Source: an uncultured Rikenellaceae bacterium | GTDB taxonomy: Bacteria; Bacteroidota; Bacteroidia; Bacteroidales; Rikenellaceae | Direction of reading: 5' to 3' | Length of the DNA stretch: 7,925 bases | Assembly (NCBI GenBank): GCA_947074135.1 | Contig: CAMTOL010000091.1 | Location: 1 to 7,925, forward strand | Shown: positions 1-7,019 of the stretch, one piece after another | Layout of the letters: every line of letters starts with the position of its first letter | Position numbering within the stretch: the first letter of the stretch is position 1 | Translations under genes and position numbers: made by a program | Notes under the pieces: generated by a model | Databases searched by the model: none | What the model was told of the DNA's origin: nothing | What the model saw: the letters and a program-made list of their open reading frames with translations, nothing else

Positions 1-50
1 AACGCCTCTCTTACATTCTAGCATATATAATCTTAGCTTCTATGAGTTTT
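1..50. other. Left flank, no feature seen
   Basis: These 50 bases lie downstream of the DUF4831 stop. I see no hairpin followed by a T-run on the minus strand and no coding frame that could be judged at this length. Confidence 0.5.
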
Positions 51-1037
51 TTATAGGATTGGCGCTTCAACCATAACACCGTTCTGGAAAATCGGAATAT
101 TCTCCGACGCAAAAGTAGTTGTTCCATCTACTAGTGTTACTAGTTCGATACGAGGCACCCTATATTGCACAGTTTTACCTGCTGGGCGTTTTCCCGATGA
201 AGTCGAAGAAGTAGATACAACAGAAAACTCCAAGTTCACTGGATTTGCCGACAAGTCAGTTGGAGCCACTACCCCTTTGGTTGGCGTAAATCGAAAAGCA
301 ACAATACGATTTTTGCCATCTTCAGGAATTACACTAAACTTCATCTCTGTACGTTGTACATATCTTTTTCCAAGGAATAAAGCCACATATTCGCTCTCAA
401 TACGACTCATCTCGTCGAGCGCCGCCTGAAGTCCAGCACCAAAAACATTTTCACCCTGTTCACCGGTTATAAGTTCAATACGACGTTTGCGAATCTTGAA
501 AATCACAGCTGCGGCTGCGGATGCCATCTCTTCTGTACTCTTCTCAACACCCGACATACGCTCTATATCTAGTCCATCGTTGTTCTGAACAATTGTACTA
601 GTCCCCATATCTGTAAACGGAGTTCGACCACCCAACTGCGTGCCTTTGAAATCACTATCGGCTGGAAGTTCCACCGCGTCACTCACCTGAGGAGGTAACC
701 ACGAAAAAACTTTTGACAATGCGCCATTTTTATCATAAATAGCATAGATTTGATTAGGATCAGGTTCTGTAGTCCAACTAAGTGTTGCACCCAAAATCTT
801 ATAAGACTCCCTATCACTCATTGGAGCACCACTAACCCTAAGATACTGCGAAGCATAACGAGCATAAGGACCACGAATTATCACTTCTCGCTCTTGAACT
901 ACTCTCACCTCAACAATTGTGCGAGGCAACGAATAACCATCAACAGCAGCAGATACCCCACTTTTATATGCCGAAATTTGCGCAGTAGCACCCACAGTAA
1001 GAAGTACCATAGTTGCTAATAAAACTATTTTTTTCAT
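51..1037 (-). CDS. Secreted DUF4831 family protein
   Basis: A 328-residue protein starting at ATG with a clear signal peptide: MKK, a hydrophobic stretch to about residue 18, and a likely signal peptidase I site after ATA before Q20, so it is probably periplasmic or cell-surface. Just after it comes a YSLPRT segment, then GPYARYASQYL and a DPNQIYAIYDKNG segment. This order is what I recall for DUF4831, a Bacteroidota family of unknown biochemical function. Length is normal for the family and the stop is intact. It follows the transporter gene by 41 bases and is probably co-transcribed with it and the TPR gene, although that gap also carries its own -7-like box. No catalytic motif is visible. 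The family assignment comes from recall of sequence pattern; the function is unknown. Confidence 0.82.
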   Translation of the reverse strand: MKKIVLLATMVLLTVGATAQISAYKSGVSAAVDGYSLPRTIVEVRVVQEREVIIRGPYARYASQYLRVSGAPMSDRESYKILGATLSWTTEPDPNQIYAIYDKNGALSKVFSWLPPQVSDAVELPADSDFKGTQLGGRTPFTDMGTSTIVQNNDGLDIERMSGVEKSTEEMASAAAAVIFKIRKRRIELITGEQGENVFGAGLQAALDEMSRIESEYVALFLGKRYVQRTEMKFSVIPEDGKNRIVAFRFTPTKGVVAPTDLSANPVNLEFSVVSTSSTSSGKRPAGKTVQYRVPRIELVTLVDGTTTFASENIPIFQNGVMVEAPIL

Positions 1038-1069
1038 TGTTTATTAATATTTACATAATACTAGTTTCT

Positions 1070-1077
1070 CAAATATA
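1070..1077 (-). promoter_or_regulatory. Bacteroidota -7 box before the DUF4831 gene
   Basis: On the minus strand the sequence is TATATTTG, an exact match to the Bacteroidota TAnnTTTG -7 element. It sits 32 bases before the ATG at 1037, in the gap after the transporter stop, giving a leader of about 27 bases. No good TTTG -33 element lies 19-21 bases upstream, so this may be a weak internal promoter or chance in AT-rich DNA. Confidence 0.4.
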
Positions 1078-1078
1078 A

Positions 1079-2437
1079 CTATTTTTTTATATTTGGTTCT
1101 TCGAGTCCGTATCCTTTTTTGCGGTTTTCAACTTTAAGCGCGAATGAAAATAGCAATGCTATTACGCCAAGCGACATAAATAGTACCATTGGCAGTGTAT
1201 AGTCATACATAACCGCACCACTTCCATCGTCAACTCTACAATACTTATCAAGAATAAAGCCAACCGCTAGTGGAGCATAGGCAAGTCCGATATTTTGCAC
1301 CCAAAAAATAAGCGCATAGGCAGTTCCTAGTTTTTGTTGAGGAATAATTTTAGCTACCGAAGGCCACATTGCCGACGGCACAAGCGAAAAGGCAATACCT
1401 AGCAGCACCACAATAGCAATAAGCGCATAAATACTTGTTAACGACGGTATTGCAAATAGCGCATAGACTACTATAATCATCACACAGCCGAGCATCATCA
1501 TTGTTGCACCTTTGCCAACTTTGTCGTAAACGCCACCAAAAAGTGGTGTAAGGAATAGCGCCCCAATAGGCAGTACCATTAACAGGTATCCAGCATTTAT
1601 TTCGTCTATTGCGAATTTCATACCAATAAACTGAACACCAAACTTTTGGAAGGTCATAATTGCCACATAGAAAACAAGGCACAGAATGGCGATATACCAA
1701 AATCCCTTCATCTTGACAATCGACCAAATATCTGAAGTCTTGAACTTCTCCTCATCGCTGGCCACAGCAGAGCTTTGAATCTCTTTATCAAGTTTTTTAT
1801 CCATAAGGATAACCACTAGGAATGTAAGCAGACCTAGCAGCAACATCACTGTACCGAACAGAATTGGAGCAGAGATAGAATTTGTCCACTCAAAGATAAG
1901 CAGAGGAGCACCCATAGCCATCATAGTTCCGAGTCGAGCAAAGGCAACATTCATACCTAGAGCAAGAGCAAGTTCTTTGCCTGCAAACCAGCGAACGAGC
2001 AGTTTAGTTGCTGTAATATTAACGGTTTCGTATCCAAAAGCAAAGATAGCGTAGCCTAGAGCAGCAGTAAAGACTTGTTGTTTGATACCAAAGAAGGTAG
2101 CATCGCTAACTGGCATATATGCAATAGCATAATACTTCAGACAAGCCCCAAGGAACATCACCACAATAGCCATTGTACCAGTAAATCGAGCCCCTTTCTT
2201 ATCTAAAATAATACCTCCAACAATCATCATAAAGAGGTTAACATTCAACCATCCATAGCCGTTATTGAAGATACCGAAATCGGTACTATCCCACGCAAGT
2301 TGGTTTTCGAGAAGTGATTTTAGGGGTGCTATTGCATCGGTTAGGAAGTATCCGAACATCATTGTTAGAGATACCATAATGAGCACTGTCCATCGTGCAA
2401 TTGCGCTGTTAGCGAGTGTTTTTCTAATTTGCTCCAC
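1079..2437 (-). CDS. MFS transporter, MFSD1-like
   Basis: A 452-residue inner-membrane protein with about 12 predicted helices (roughly residues 14-36, 58-79, 86-106, 120-140, 155-180, 188-211, then a charged central loop at 212-245, and 246-265, 280-300, 311-331, 334-355, 370-394, 415-435). The loop 2-3 motif GGIILDKKGAR (74-84) and its counterpart GGVYDKVGKG (301-310) are typical of the major facilitator superfamily. The stretch at 351-385, with AMWPSVAKIIPQ and LGTAYALIFWVQNIGL, resembles the MFSD1 branch, whose animal member exports dipeptides from lysosomes. A peptide-like substrate is therefore an inference only. The start is GTG at 2437; the next in-frame ATG (residue 21) would cut into helix 1. 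It lies 36 bases after the TPR gene and 41 before the DUF4831 gene, suggesting one operon. Confidence 0.88.
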   Translation of the reverse strand: MEQIRKTLANSAIARWTVLIMVSLTMMFGYFLTDAIAPLKSLLENQLAWDSTDFGIFNNGYGWLNVNLFMMIVGGIILDKKGARFTGTMAIVVMFLGACLKYYAIAYMPVSDATFFGIKQQVFTAALGYAIFAFGYETVNITATKLLVRWFAGKELALALGMNVAFARLGTMMAMGAPLLIFEWTNSISAPILFGTVMLLLGLLTFLVVILMDKKLDKEIQSSAVASDEEKFKTSDIWSIVKMKGFWYIAILCLVFYVAIMTFQKFGVQFIGMKFAIDEINAGYLLMVLPIGALFLTPLFGGVYDKVGKGATMMMLGCVMIIVVYALFAIPSLTSIYALIAIVVLLGIAFSLVPSAMWPSVAKIIPQQKLGTAYALIFWVQNIGLAYAPLAVGFILDKYCRVDDGSGAVMYDYTLPMVLFMSLGVIALLFSFALKVENRKKGYGLEEPNIKK

Positions 2438-2473
2438 TGTTAAAAATTGTCAATTATGAATTATGAATGTGAA
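2438..2473. repeat. AT-rich spacer with two ATTATGA copies
   Basis: The 36-base gap between the TPR and transporter genes contains two adjacent copies of ATTATGA (plus strand 2453-2459 and 2460-2466) followed by a degenerate third. Spacers of this AT-rich, tandem type are common in Bacteroidales genomes. I see no -7 box or terminator here, which supports read-through from the TPR gene. Confidence 0.4.
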
Positions 2474-4465
2474 TTAATTTGCTGTCATTGCGTTGATTAC
2501 AGCGTAAGCCTGTTCGATGCCTATCTCCCCTGCGCGACTCAAATCGAGCGCACCCTTCTCCTTCTCATCAATGGCAAGCTGCAACAAACCTCTGTTGTAG
2601 TAAGCCTCACCAAAATAAGGGAACAACTCAATTGCCTTGCTGTAGTTCTCAACTGCCGCCGGGATATCACCCTTCAATGTGTACATATAACCTAGATTAT
2701 AGAAAATATGTGGAAACTGAGGCATCAAAATTGCAGCTCGGTGCAAATCGGCAATTATGGAACTAAAATCGAACGTTTTGCTCTGTTTTGTGCTATTCAA
2801 CCGCTCAACAGGGTCGTTCTGAACAGCAATATTCTGGTAATCACCCTCAAGCGATGCCATAAACTCAGTCATCTCAGCCTCGGTTACCGCTCTATTTAGG
2901 TATGCCAAACCATTTTGGGTGTTATCCGAAATAAGGAACGAATAGTAGTTCATAGCTGTCGTGTATTGCTTCATCAACGAGCTAACCACCCCACGAGCAA
3001 AGGTGTAACCTGCACTCTCCTGCTCTGAGTATTTCTCCTCAAGCTCCATCAATCGCCACCCTGGAAGGTCACTGCCTCGGTTCGAGATAACAATGTTTTC
3101 GAGTCCAAGTTTATTAATCTCTGCTATAACATTCTCATTGTCAAACTTCTTATGATCAAATCCAGCAGTAGTATCAACCTGGTTTACAAAGGTCAGTTGA
3201 TACATCGACAATGGTCTGAATTTAGTCAAAGTTCGAGAACTCAGACGAGCCATATTTTTATCGTCAAAATCGGCATTAAAGCTGATAATATCGCTAAACC
3301 TTGAACTTGTGTCTGCAAAGGCAGTTTCGCCCTCAGTCAAGAATCTAGATTGATACTGCGAGATTAACTGTTCAGCCTTGCGTTTATCTGCCTCATAACC
3401 ACGTCTATCGCCAAGTGCCGCCTTGAGCGAACTACGATAGAGGTAAGCATTAGCAAAATCGCCATAAATCTCGATTGCCTTAGTGTAGTCGTCAATCGCT
3501 TTTTGGATATCGCCAATTTGGGCATATACCGCCGCTCGATTATAGTAAACCAACACATTTGAAGGGTTTTGTTCGGCAACAATAGTATAGTCGTCTATCG
3601 CTCGGTTGTAATCACCAATTTGCGAACGCAAAATTGCACGATTAAACACTGCTACTGAGTTTGTAGGATCATACTCTACCGCTTTGCCAAAATCCGAGAG
3701 AGCCTCATTGATTCGACCTTTTTGGTTCTGCCCCATAGCTCTATAAAAGTAACCAATAGCAGTTGTAGAATCAATCGACAGAGCAGAGTTCATATCGGCA
3801 ATGCCCTTGTCAGTATCGCCTTTGATGAGATACAAAAGTCCTCGGCGAAGGTAACCATTATCGTTATAGGGGTTGACCTGAACGGCTTTATTATAGTCGT
3901 TCATTGCAGCAGTTGTGTCTTTGAGATAGAGTTTAGCCGTTCCTCGATTGACATATCCGTCAACACTCAAAGGTTCTATCCGGATAAAGACATTATAGTC
4001 TTTGATAGCACTTTCGAATTGTTGGTTAAGGAACGCTGTCACAGCACGAGAGTAGTAAGCCCCAGCAAAATTTGGGCGCATCTCGATAGCTTTTCCAAAA
4101 TCTTCGAGTGCTTCGTTATACATACCGAGTCGAGAACGAGTAATTCCACGATATTGAAATGCCAGAGTATAGACTGGATTATGTCCTATAGCATCGGTAA
4201 AATCACTATGAGCACCGTGAAGGTCGTTGAGGTTATATTTCGCAACCCCACGTAGAAAGTATCCTTCATACTCGTCTGTTTGGCTACGAAGTAGAATGTT
4301 GAGCGACTCAATCGCATCACGATATCTACCTTCGAGTATAAACTCACGGCCTCTGGTATAAAAATATGATTTATTAAGTTGGGCAAAGCCATCAACACAA
4401 AAAGTGGCACTAACGAGCACCACCAATAACCATTTTTTGATTCTCACTAACTGTTTCACACGCAC
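2474..4465 (-). CDS. Secreted TPR-repeat protein
   Basis: A 663-residue protein made almost wholly of tetratricopeptide repeats, a helical scaffold for protein-protein contacts. About ten consecutive 34-residue repeats run from residue 34 to 370, with the usual signature (for example YNEALEDFGKAIEMRP at 116-131 and QKAIDDYTKAIEI at 321-333). A non-TPR linker follows at about 371-480, and then three or four further repeats at 485-650. The N-terminus has a signal peptide (KKWLLVVLVSA, likely cleavage near GFA before Q29), so it acts in the periplasm or at the surface. The longest frame begins at GTG 4465, but a -7 box covers that codon. GTG at 4447 would leave the compact leader MRIKKWLLVV and is the start I favour. 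It heads the probable operon with the transporter and DUF4831 gene. The partner is unknown. Confidence 0.9.
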   Translation of the reverse strand: MRVKQLVRIKKWLLVVLVSATFCVDGFAQLNKSYFYTRGREFILEGRYRDAIESLNILLRSQTDEYEGYFLRGVAKYNLNDLHGAHSDFTDAIGHNPVYTLAFQYRGITRSRLGMYNEALEDFGKAIEMRPNFAGAYYSRAVTAFLNQQFESAIKDYNVFIRIEPLSVDGYVNRGTAKLYLKDTTAAMNDYNKAVQVNPYNDNGYLRRGLLYLIKGDTDKGIADMNSALSIDSTTAIGYFYRAMGQNQKGRINEALSDFGKAVEYDPTNSVAVFNRAILRSQIGDYNRAIDDYTIVAEQNPSNVLVYYNRAAVYAQIGDIQKAIDDYTKAIEIYGDFANAYLYRSSLKAALGDRRGYEADKRKAEQLISQYQSRFLTEGETAFADTSSRFSDIISFNADFDDKNMARLSSRTLTKFRPLSMYQLTFVNQVDTTAGFDHKKFDNENVIAEINKLGLENIVISNRGSDLPGWRLMELEEKYSEQESAGYTFARGVVSSLMKQYTTAMNYYSFLISDNTQNGLAYLNRAVTEAEMTEFMASLEGDYQNIAVQNDPVERLNSTKQSKTFDFSSIIADLHRAAILMPQFPHIFYNLGYMYTLKGDIPAAVENYSKAIELFPYFGEAYYNRGLLQLAIDEKEKGALDLSRAGEIGIEQAYAVINAMTAN

Positions 4466-4472
4466 AAAGATA
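4465..4472 (-). promoter_or_regulatory. Bacteroidota -7 box at the TPR gene start
   Basis: The minus strand reads TATCTTTG, a perfect TAnnTTTG element. Transcription would begin near 4458, inside the longest possible TPR frame, and about 11 bases before the GTG at 4447. The -33 region has only a TG match (AAGTG around 4491-4495). If used, it rules out the GTG at 4465 as the start for this transcript. Confidence 0.5.
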
Positions 4473-4495
4473 TTAATTTTTTTTTGATTACACTT

Positions 4496-4529
4496 TTCTT
4501 AAATTAAGAATTTAGAGTTAAGAATTAGA
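4496..4529. repeat. AT-rich palindrome and tandem TTAAGAATT repeat
   Basis: A 15-base palindrome, TTCTTAA-A-TTAAGAA (4496-4510), overlaps a tandem pair: TTAAGAATTTAGA (4504-4516) and TTAAGAATTAGA (4518-4529). Similar TTAAGAATT/TTAGAGTTAAG strings recur between genes in many Bacteroidales genomes (from memory). The role is unknown. It lies between the two promoter-like boxes upstream of the TPR gene. Confidence 0.5.
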
Positions 4530-4576
4530 TATTGGAGAGTTTTTACATCCTAATAATGGAAACGGCAGATTGGCTC

Positions 4577-4604
4577 AATTTGTTGTAATAATATGCAACA
4601 AATT
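4577..4604. repeat. Perfect 9-bp inverted repeat
   Basis: AATTTGTTG (4577-4585) is exactly complementary to CAACAAATT (4596-4604) across a 10-base AT loop. No T-run follows in either direction, so it is a poor intrinsic terminator. It could be an operator or a weak 3' hairpin for the upstream 112-residue ORF (stop at 4653). If the box at 4621 is used, it would lie in the leader of the TPR transcript. Confidence 0.45.
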
Positions 4605-4620
4605 AATCTGTTATTCGACG

Positions 4621-4628
4621 CAAATGTA
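4621..4628 (-). promoter_or_regulatory. Bacteroidota -7 box downstream of the small ORF
   Basis: TACATTTG on the minus strand matches TAnnTTTG. It lies 24 bases past the stop of the 112-residue ORF and about 155 bases before the TPR gene, so it could give a second, longer TPR transcript with a leader of about 150 bases. No TTTG is visible at -33. Confidence 0.35.
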
Positions 4629-4652
4629 TGTTTTTGTCTGTTTTCTATAGAA

Positions 4653-4991
4653 CTAGTGCTTGATGCAAATTGAGATTGGCTTTTGAGGCACAAAGAGCGA
4701 CAGTAGTTTTTGTTCTATGTTTTGTGACATAACACCCTGTTTCTGTGTTTGATACGTATTTTCAATCTCTTTTATCACTCGTTCAAAATTTCCGCTACAT
4801 TGAAGCTTCAGACGAAAATACCAATCGATAGTCTTAGTGTCGAAGTCACAAAACAGAACGAGTAGTTCTAAAGTGTTTGTATTGAAGTGTACGTATAGTC
4901 CTTCAATAGTGCAATTAGAATCGAAGTGATCTAATGGGTAAAATTCAAAACAGGTTAATTCAGGGGGCAGGAGTTGATTAATTGTAATCAT
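4653..4991 (-). CDS. Hypothetical 112-residue protein
   Basis: I do not recognise this protein. It starts at ATG 4991 and has an intact TAG stop. It has no signal peptide or membrane helix. The N-terminal half alternates hydrophobic and polar residues in a beta-like manner (for example LLVLFCDFDTKTIDWYF around residues 44-60); the second half looks helical and charged (FERVIKEIENTYQ) and ends KPISICIKH. Codon choice looks like that of its neighbours, which favours a real gene. The opening MITINQLLPPEL faintly recalls the small N-terminal ORF of some Bacteroidota IS elements, but the body does not match and no transposase follows. The ATG lies only two bases after the U-run that closes the upstream RNA structure, so its expression may depend on that structure. 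Confidence 0.5.
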   Translation of the reverse strand: MITINQLLPPELTCFEFYPLDHFDSNCTIEGLYVHFNTNTLELLVLFCDFDTKTIDWYFRLKLQCSGNFERVIKEIENTYQTQKQGVMSQNIEQKLLSLFVPQKPISICIKH

Positions 4992-4993
4992 AG

Positions 4994-5130
4994 AAAAGCG
5001 TGGGATCTGTTTGCGCTAAATCGCGGCCCAGGAAAAGCCAAAGAACGCCACATCAAGACCCACGCAATCGAGGGTCTTCTAACTTCTGTGCGTTCTTCCA
5101 AATTTTCCTGATTTCGATTTAGTGCAGCAG
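4994..5130 (-). ncRNA. Rod-shaped structured RNA, possibly 6S-like (Bacteroidales-1 type)
   Basis: Read on the minus strand, this folds into one long interrupted hairpin. The closing helix is UGCACUAAAUCG (5126-5115) with CGAUUUAGCGCA (5023-5012), with one A.C mismatch. After a small internal loop come CAGGAAAA (5110-5103) with UUUUCCUG (5036-5029), and then GAAGAACGC (5098-5090) with GCGUUCUUU (5048-5040). A large asymmetric bubble follows (about 11 bases by 6), and an apical helix AAGACCC/GGGUCUU (5078-5072 with 5061-5055). A rod with a central bubble is the architecture of 6S RNA, the RNA polymerase decoy. The Bacteroidales-1 RNA family, which I recall being proposed as 6S in this order, is the best candidate. 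The alternative is a cis-acting leader for the ORF starting at 4991. The 5' end is uncertain: the nearest good promoter predicts about 5198. No covariance search was run. Confidence 0.55.
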
Positions 5131-5203
5131 CCAAAAGACTATTGTTGTAAAATTATGTTGTTATTCTTCTCTACTTTTATAGTTATAATGCCTATTTAAT
5201 ATA

Positions 5204-5235
5204 CAAATATAGCATCTTTTTATCAAATTATGCAA
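5204..5235 (-). promoter_or_regulatory. Bacteroidota promoter for the structured RNA
   Basis: The minus strand has TATATTTG at 5211-5204 (exact TAnnTTTG) and TTG at 5235-5233, 21 bases upstream, matching the Bacteroidota -33/-7 layout. It lies just past the pdxB stop and points at the structured RNA and the 112-residue ORF. Predicted transcription start is about 5198, leaving some 70 unpaired bases before the rod. A weaker box, TAATTTTA (5155-5148), lies closer to the rod. Confidence 0.5.
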
Positions 5236-5243
5236 CAATTAAT

Positions 5244-6200
5244 TTAGTATCTAATTGTGCGGAGCGACTCGAACGATTGAGGCGATAGACGAAGTGCTGC
5301 ATCGGAGGATTTAATATCAAAACTCTCGGCACGCTCCAGCTCATAACCAACCGAACAATCCCACTCTTTTAACTCCTTTATTTCGAAATAATTGGCAACA
5401 CTTCTAACACTCATTGTCGTTGCTCGTGCCTTGCCTCGCGCCGAATAGCCTGCAATATGCGGTGTCGCAATTTCAGCACACTGCAATAGCTCTAGATTAA
5501 TATCGGGCTCACCCCTCCAGACATCGACCACATAGCGCACCTTTTGTTGCGAGATAGCCTCCAATATAGCTGCTTCATCAGCAATCTCACCTCTAGATGA
5601 ATTCATAACTACCGTTTTCTGCCCTAATTTCGACAAAAAATCTCGATTAATCATATCTCTAGTCAATTCAGTGAGTGGAACGTGCAGCGTAACCACATCA
5701 CACCTAGCCAAAAGTCTATCAAGAGTCACAAAACCATTATCGCCACGTTGCTGACGTGGAGGGTCGCATCTCAATATCTCAACTCCTCGCTCCAGAGCCA
5801 TAGCCTCAACCTCGGTCCCAACATTCCCAACACCCACAATACCAAGTCGATAACCAGTCATTAATTCACTCTTACGCTCCAACATTTCAAGTGCAGCAAA
5901 GACCCACTGCGCAACCGCACGGGCATTGCAACCAGCCGCCGAAGCGACATTAACTCCTTGTTTAGCACAATAATCTAGGTCGATATGGTCTGTACCGATA
6001 GTAGCAGTTGCGACAAACTGAACTTTCGAGCCACCAAGAAGCTCCTCATTACATTTAGTACGAGTACGAACAACGAGTGCCGAAGCATCTTTTATATTAT
6101 CATTCGTAAAATCAACTCCTTTAAGGTAGAGCACCTCAAAGTAGGGTTCAAACACACCCCCAATAAACGGTATATCGCTATCAATTACAATCTTTTGCAT
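5244..6200 (-). CDS. pdxB: 4-phosphoerythronate dehydrogenase
   Basis: PdxB oxidises 4-phospho-D-erythronate to 2-oxo-3-hydroxy-4-phosphobutanoate, the second step of the DXP-dependent route to pyridoxal phosphate, in the cytosol. It belongs to the D-2-hydroxyacid dehydrogenases. Family marks in order: VRTRTKCN (44-51), ATIGTDHID (66-74), SAAGCNARAVAQWV (87-100), the NAD-binding GVGNVG (123-128), the PdxB-typical CDPPR (145-149), and SSRGE with catalytic Arg203. DVWRGEP with Glu231 and TPHIAGYSARGKARAT with His248 complete the catalytic set. At 318 residues it is shorter than E. coli PdxB (378); the C-terminal dimerisation part is reduced, as in other Bacteroidales, and ends slightly early at SFESLRTIRY. 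ATG 6200 lies 6 bases after the methyltransferase stop, so it is probably translated from the same message. Confidence 0.93.
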   Translation of the reverse strand: MQKIVIDSDIPFIGGVFEPYFEVLYLKGVDFTNDNIKDASALVVRTRTKCNEELLGGSKVQFVATATIGTDHIDLDYCAKQGVNVASAAGCNARAVAQWVFAALEMLERKSELMTGYRLGIVGVGNVGTEVEAMALERGVEILRCDPPRQQRGDNGFVTLDRLLARCDVVTLHVPLTELTRDMINRDFLSKLGQKTVVMNSSRGEIADEAAILEAISQQKVRYVVDVWRGEPDINLELLQCAEIATPHIAGYSARGKARATTMSVRSVANYFEIKELKEWDCSVGYELERAESFDIKSSDAALRLSPQSFESLRTIRY

Positions 6201-6206
6201 ACATAA

Positions 6207-7019
6207 TCAATAATTCACTATATTTAACTTTTTACGATACAACTCAAAATTTTCAGGTGTCCTTAACTCCTCACTTCGACAAACACTCATACGTAAATAC
6301 TCCTCCTCACTATCAATTCCAAGAAATCTACGCCCTAACAAATTTGCTGCAATTCCCGTAGTACTACTACCACAAAATGGGTCTAAAACCCAACTATGTC
6401 TATTTGTAGATGCCAATATTATACGGCTTAGTAACGCCAACGGTTTTTGAGCAGGGTGCTTTCCGCAACTCTTTTCCCAAGCTGCAATAGCGGGTAAACT
6501 CCAAACATCTCTCATTTGCGTTCCTCCATTAAGTTGTTTCATGACCTCATAATTGAACAAATGTTTAGAATCTTGGCTTTTTCTCGCCCAAAGAATAAAC
6601 TCAGCAGAGTGTGTAAAATACCTACACGACAAGTTTGGAGGTGGATTTGTTTTGGCCCAAGTTACAGTGTTTAATATCTTATAGTTAAGTTCAGTTAACA
6701 TTTGAGCTACAGAAAAGATATTATGAAATGTGCCACTAATCCAAATCGTACCATTGTCAGCGAGCAACTCCCTACAAGCCTTCAGCCATTTGTAGTTAAA
6801 CTCATTATCAGCTTCGAAACCATTAGACCTATCCCACTCCCCTTTATTTACACTAACTAACTTGCCACTCTGCACCGAAATCCCATCATTGGACAAGAAA
6901 TAGGGTGGGTCTGCGAAAATCATATCGAACTTAAAGTCAATCTCAGGCATAAGCTCCACACAATCGCCAAACAAAAGCGTAAAATCACGTTCGTTAGATT
7001 TATAATAAGGCTGCAACAT
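6207..7019 (-). CDS. DpnA-like adenine-N6 DNA methyltransferase
   Basis: A beta-class amino-methyltransferase: it transfers a methyl group from S-adenosylmethionine to adenine in DNA, protecting the host from the partner nuclease. The catalytic motif DPPY is at 37-40 (FADPPYFLSNDGIS) and the AdoMet motif LDPFCGSSTTG is at 212-222. The third core position of the latter is Ser where Gly is common. HPAQKP (188-193) and NLSCRYFTHSAEFILWARK (129-147) closely follow what I remember of DpnA/M2.DpnII and M2.MboI, which methylate GATC. M.HinfI (GANTC) is a more distant match. Length (270) is full and the stop is TGA. The ATG overlaps the endonuclease stop by one base (TAATG), implying coupled translation. 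GATC as target is an inference, helped by the rarity of GATC in this window. Confidence 0.92.
   Translation of the reverse strand: MLQPYYKSNERDFTLLFGDCVELMPEIDFKFDMIFADPPYFLSNDGISVQSGKLVSVNKGEWDRSNGFEADNEFNYKWLKACRELLADNGTIWISGTFHNIFSVAQMLTELNYKILNTVTWAKTNPPPNLSCRYFTHSAEFILWARKSQDSKHLFNYEVMKQLNGGTQMRDVWSLPAIAAWEKSCGKHPAQKPLALLSRIILASTNRHSWVLDPFCGSSTTGIAANLLGRRFLGIDSEEEYLRMSVCRSEELRTPENFELYRKKLNIVNY

Noticed and set aside
750..1019. Plus-strand open frame of 89 codons
   Set aside because: It is antisense to the DUF4831 gene, with low-complexity Thr/Ser/Asn/Ile content and no recognisable motif.
1350..1727. Minus-strand open frame of 125 codons in another frame
   Set aside because: It overlaps the transporter gene completely. 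It is rich in Cys, Trp and Tyr, as expected from shifted reading of membrane-protein codons.
3722..4255. Plus-strand open frame of 177 codons opposite the TPR gene
   Set aside because: It lies wholly antisense to a clear repeat protein, and its sequence has no domain-like features. The repeat periodicity and codon bias of the TPR gene explain the lack of stops.
4577..4604. Intrinsic terminator
   Set aside because: The 9-bp stem is AT-rich, has a 10-base loop and is not followed by a T-run on either strand.
4653..4991. Small N-terminal ORF of an IS element (ISAon1-type)
   Set aside because: Only the first dozen residues look vaguely similar. No transposase, terminal inverted repeats or target duplication was found nearby.
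4998..5130. Signal recognition particle RNA or tmRNA
   Set aside because: The apical part lacks the SRP GGAA-tetraloop domain. There is no alanine acceptor arm or tag-coding frame as in tmRNA.
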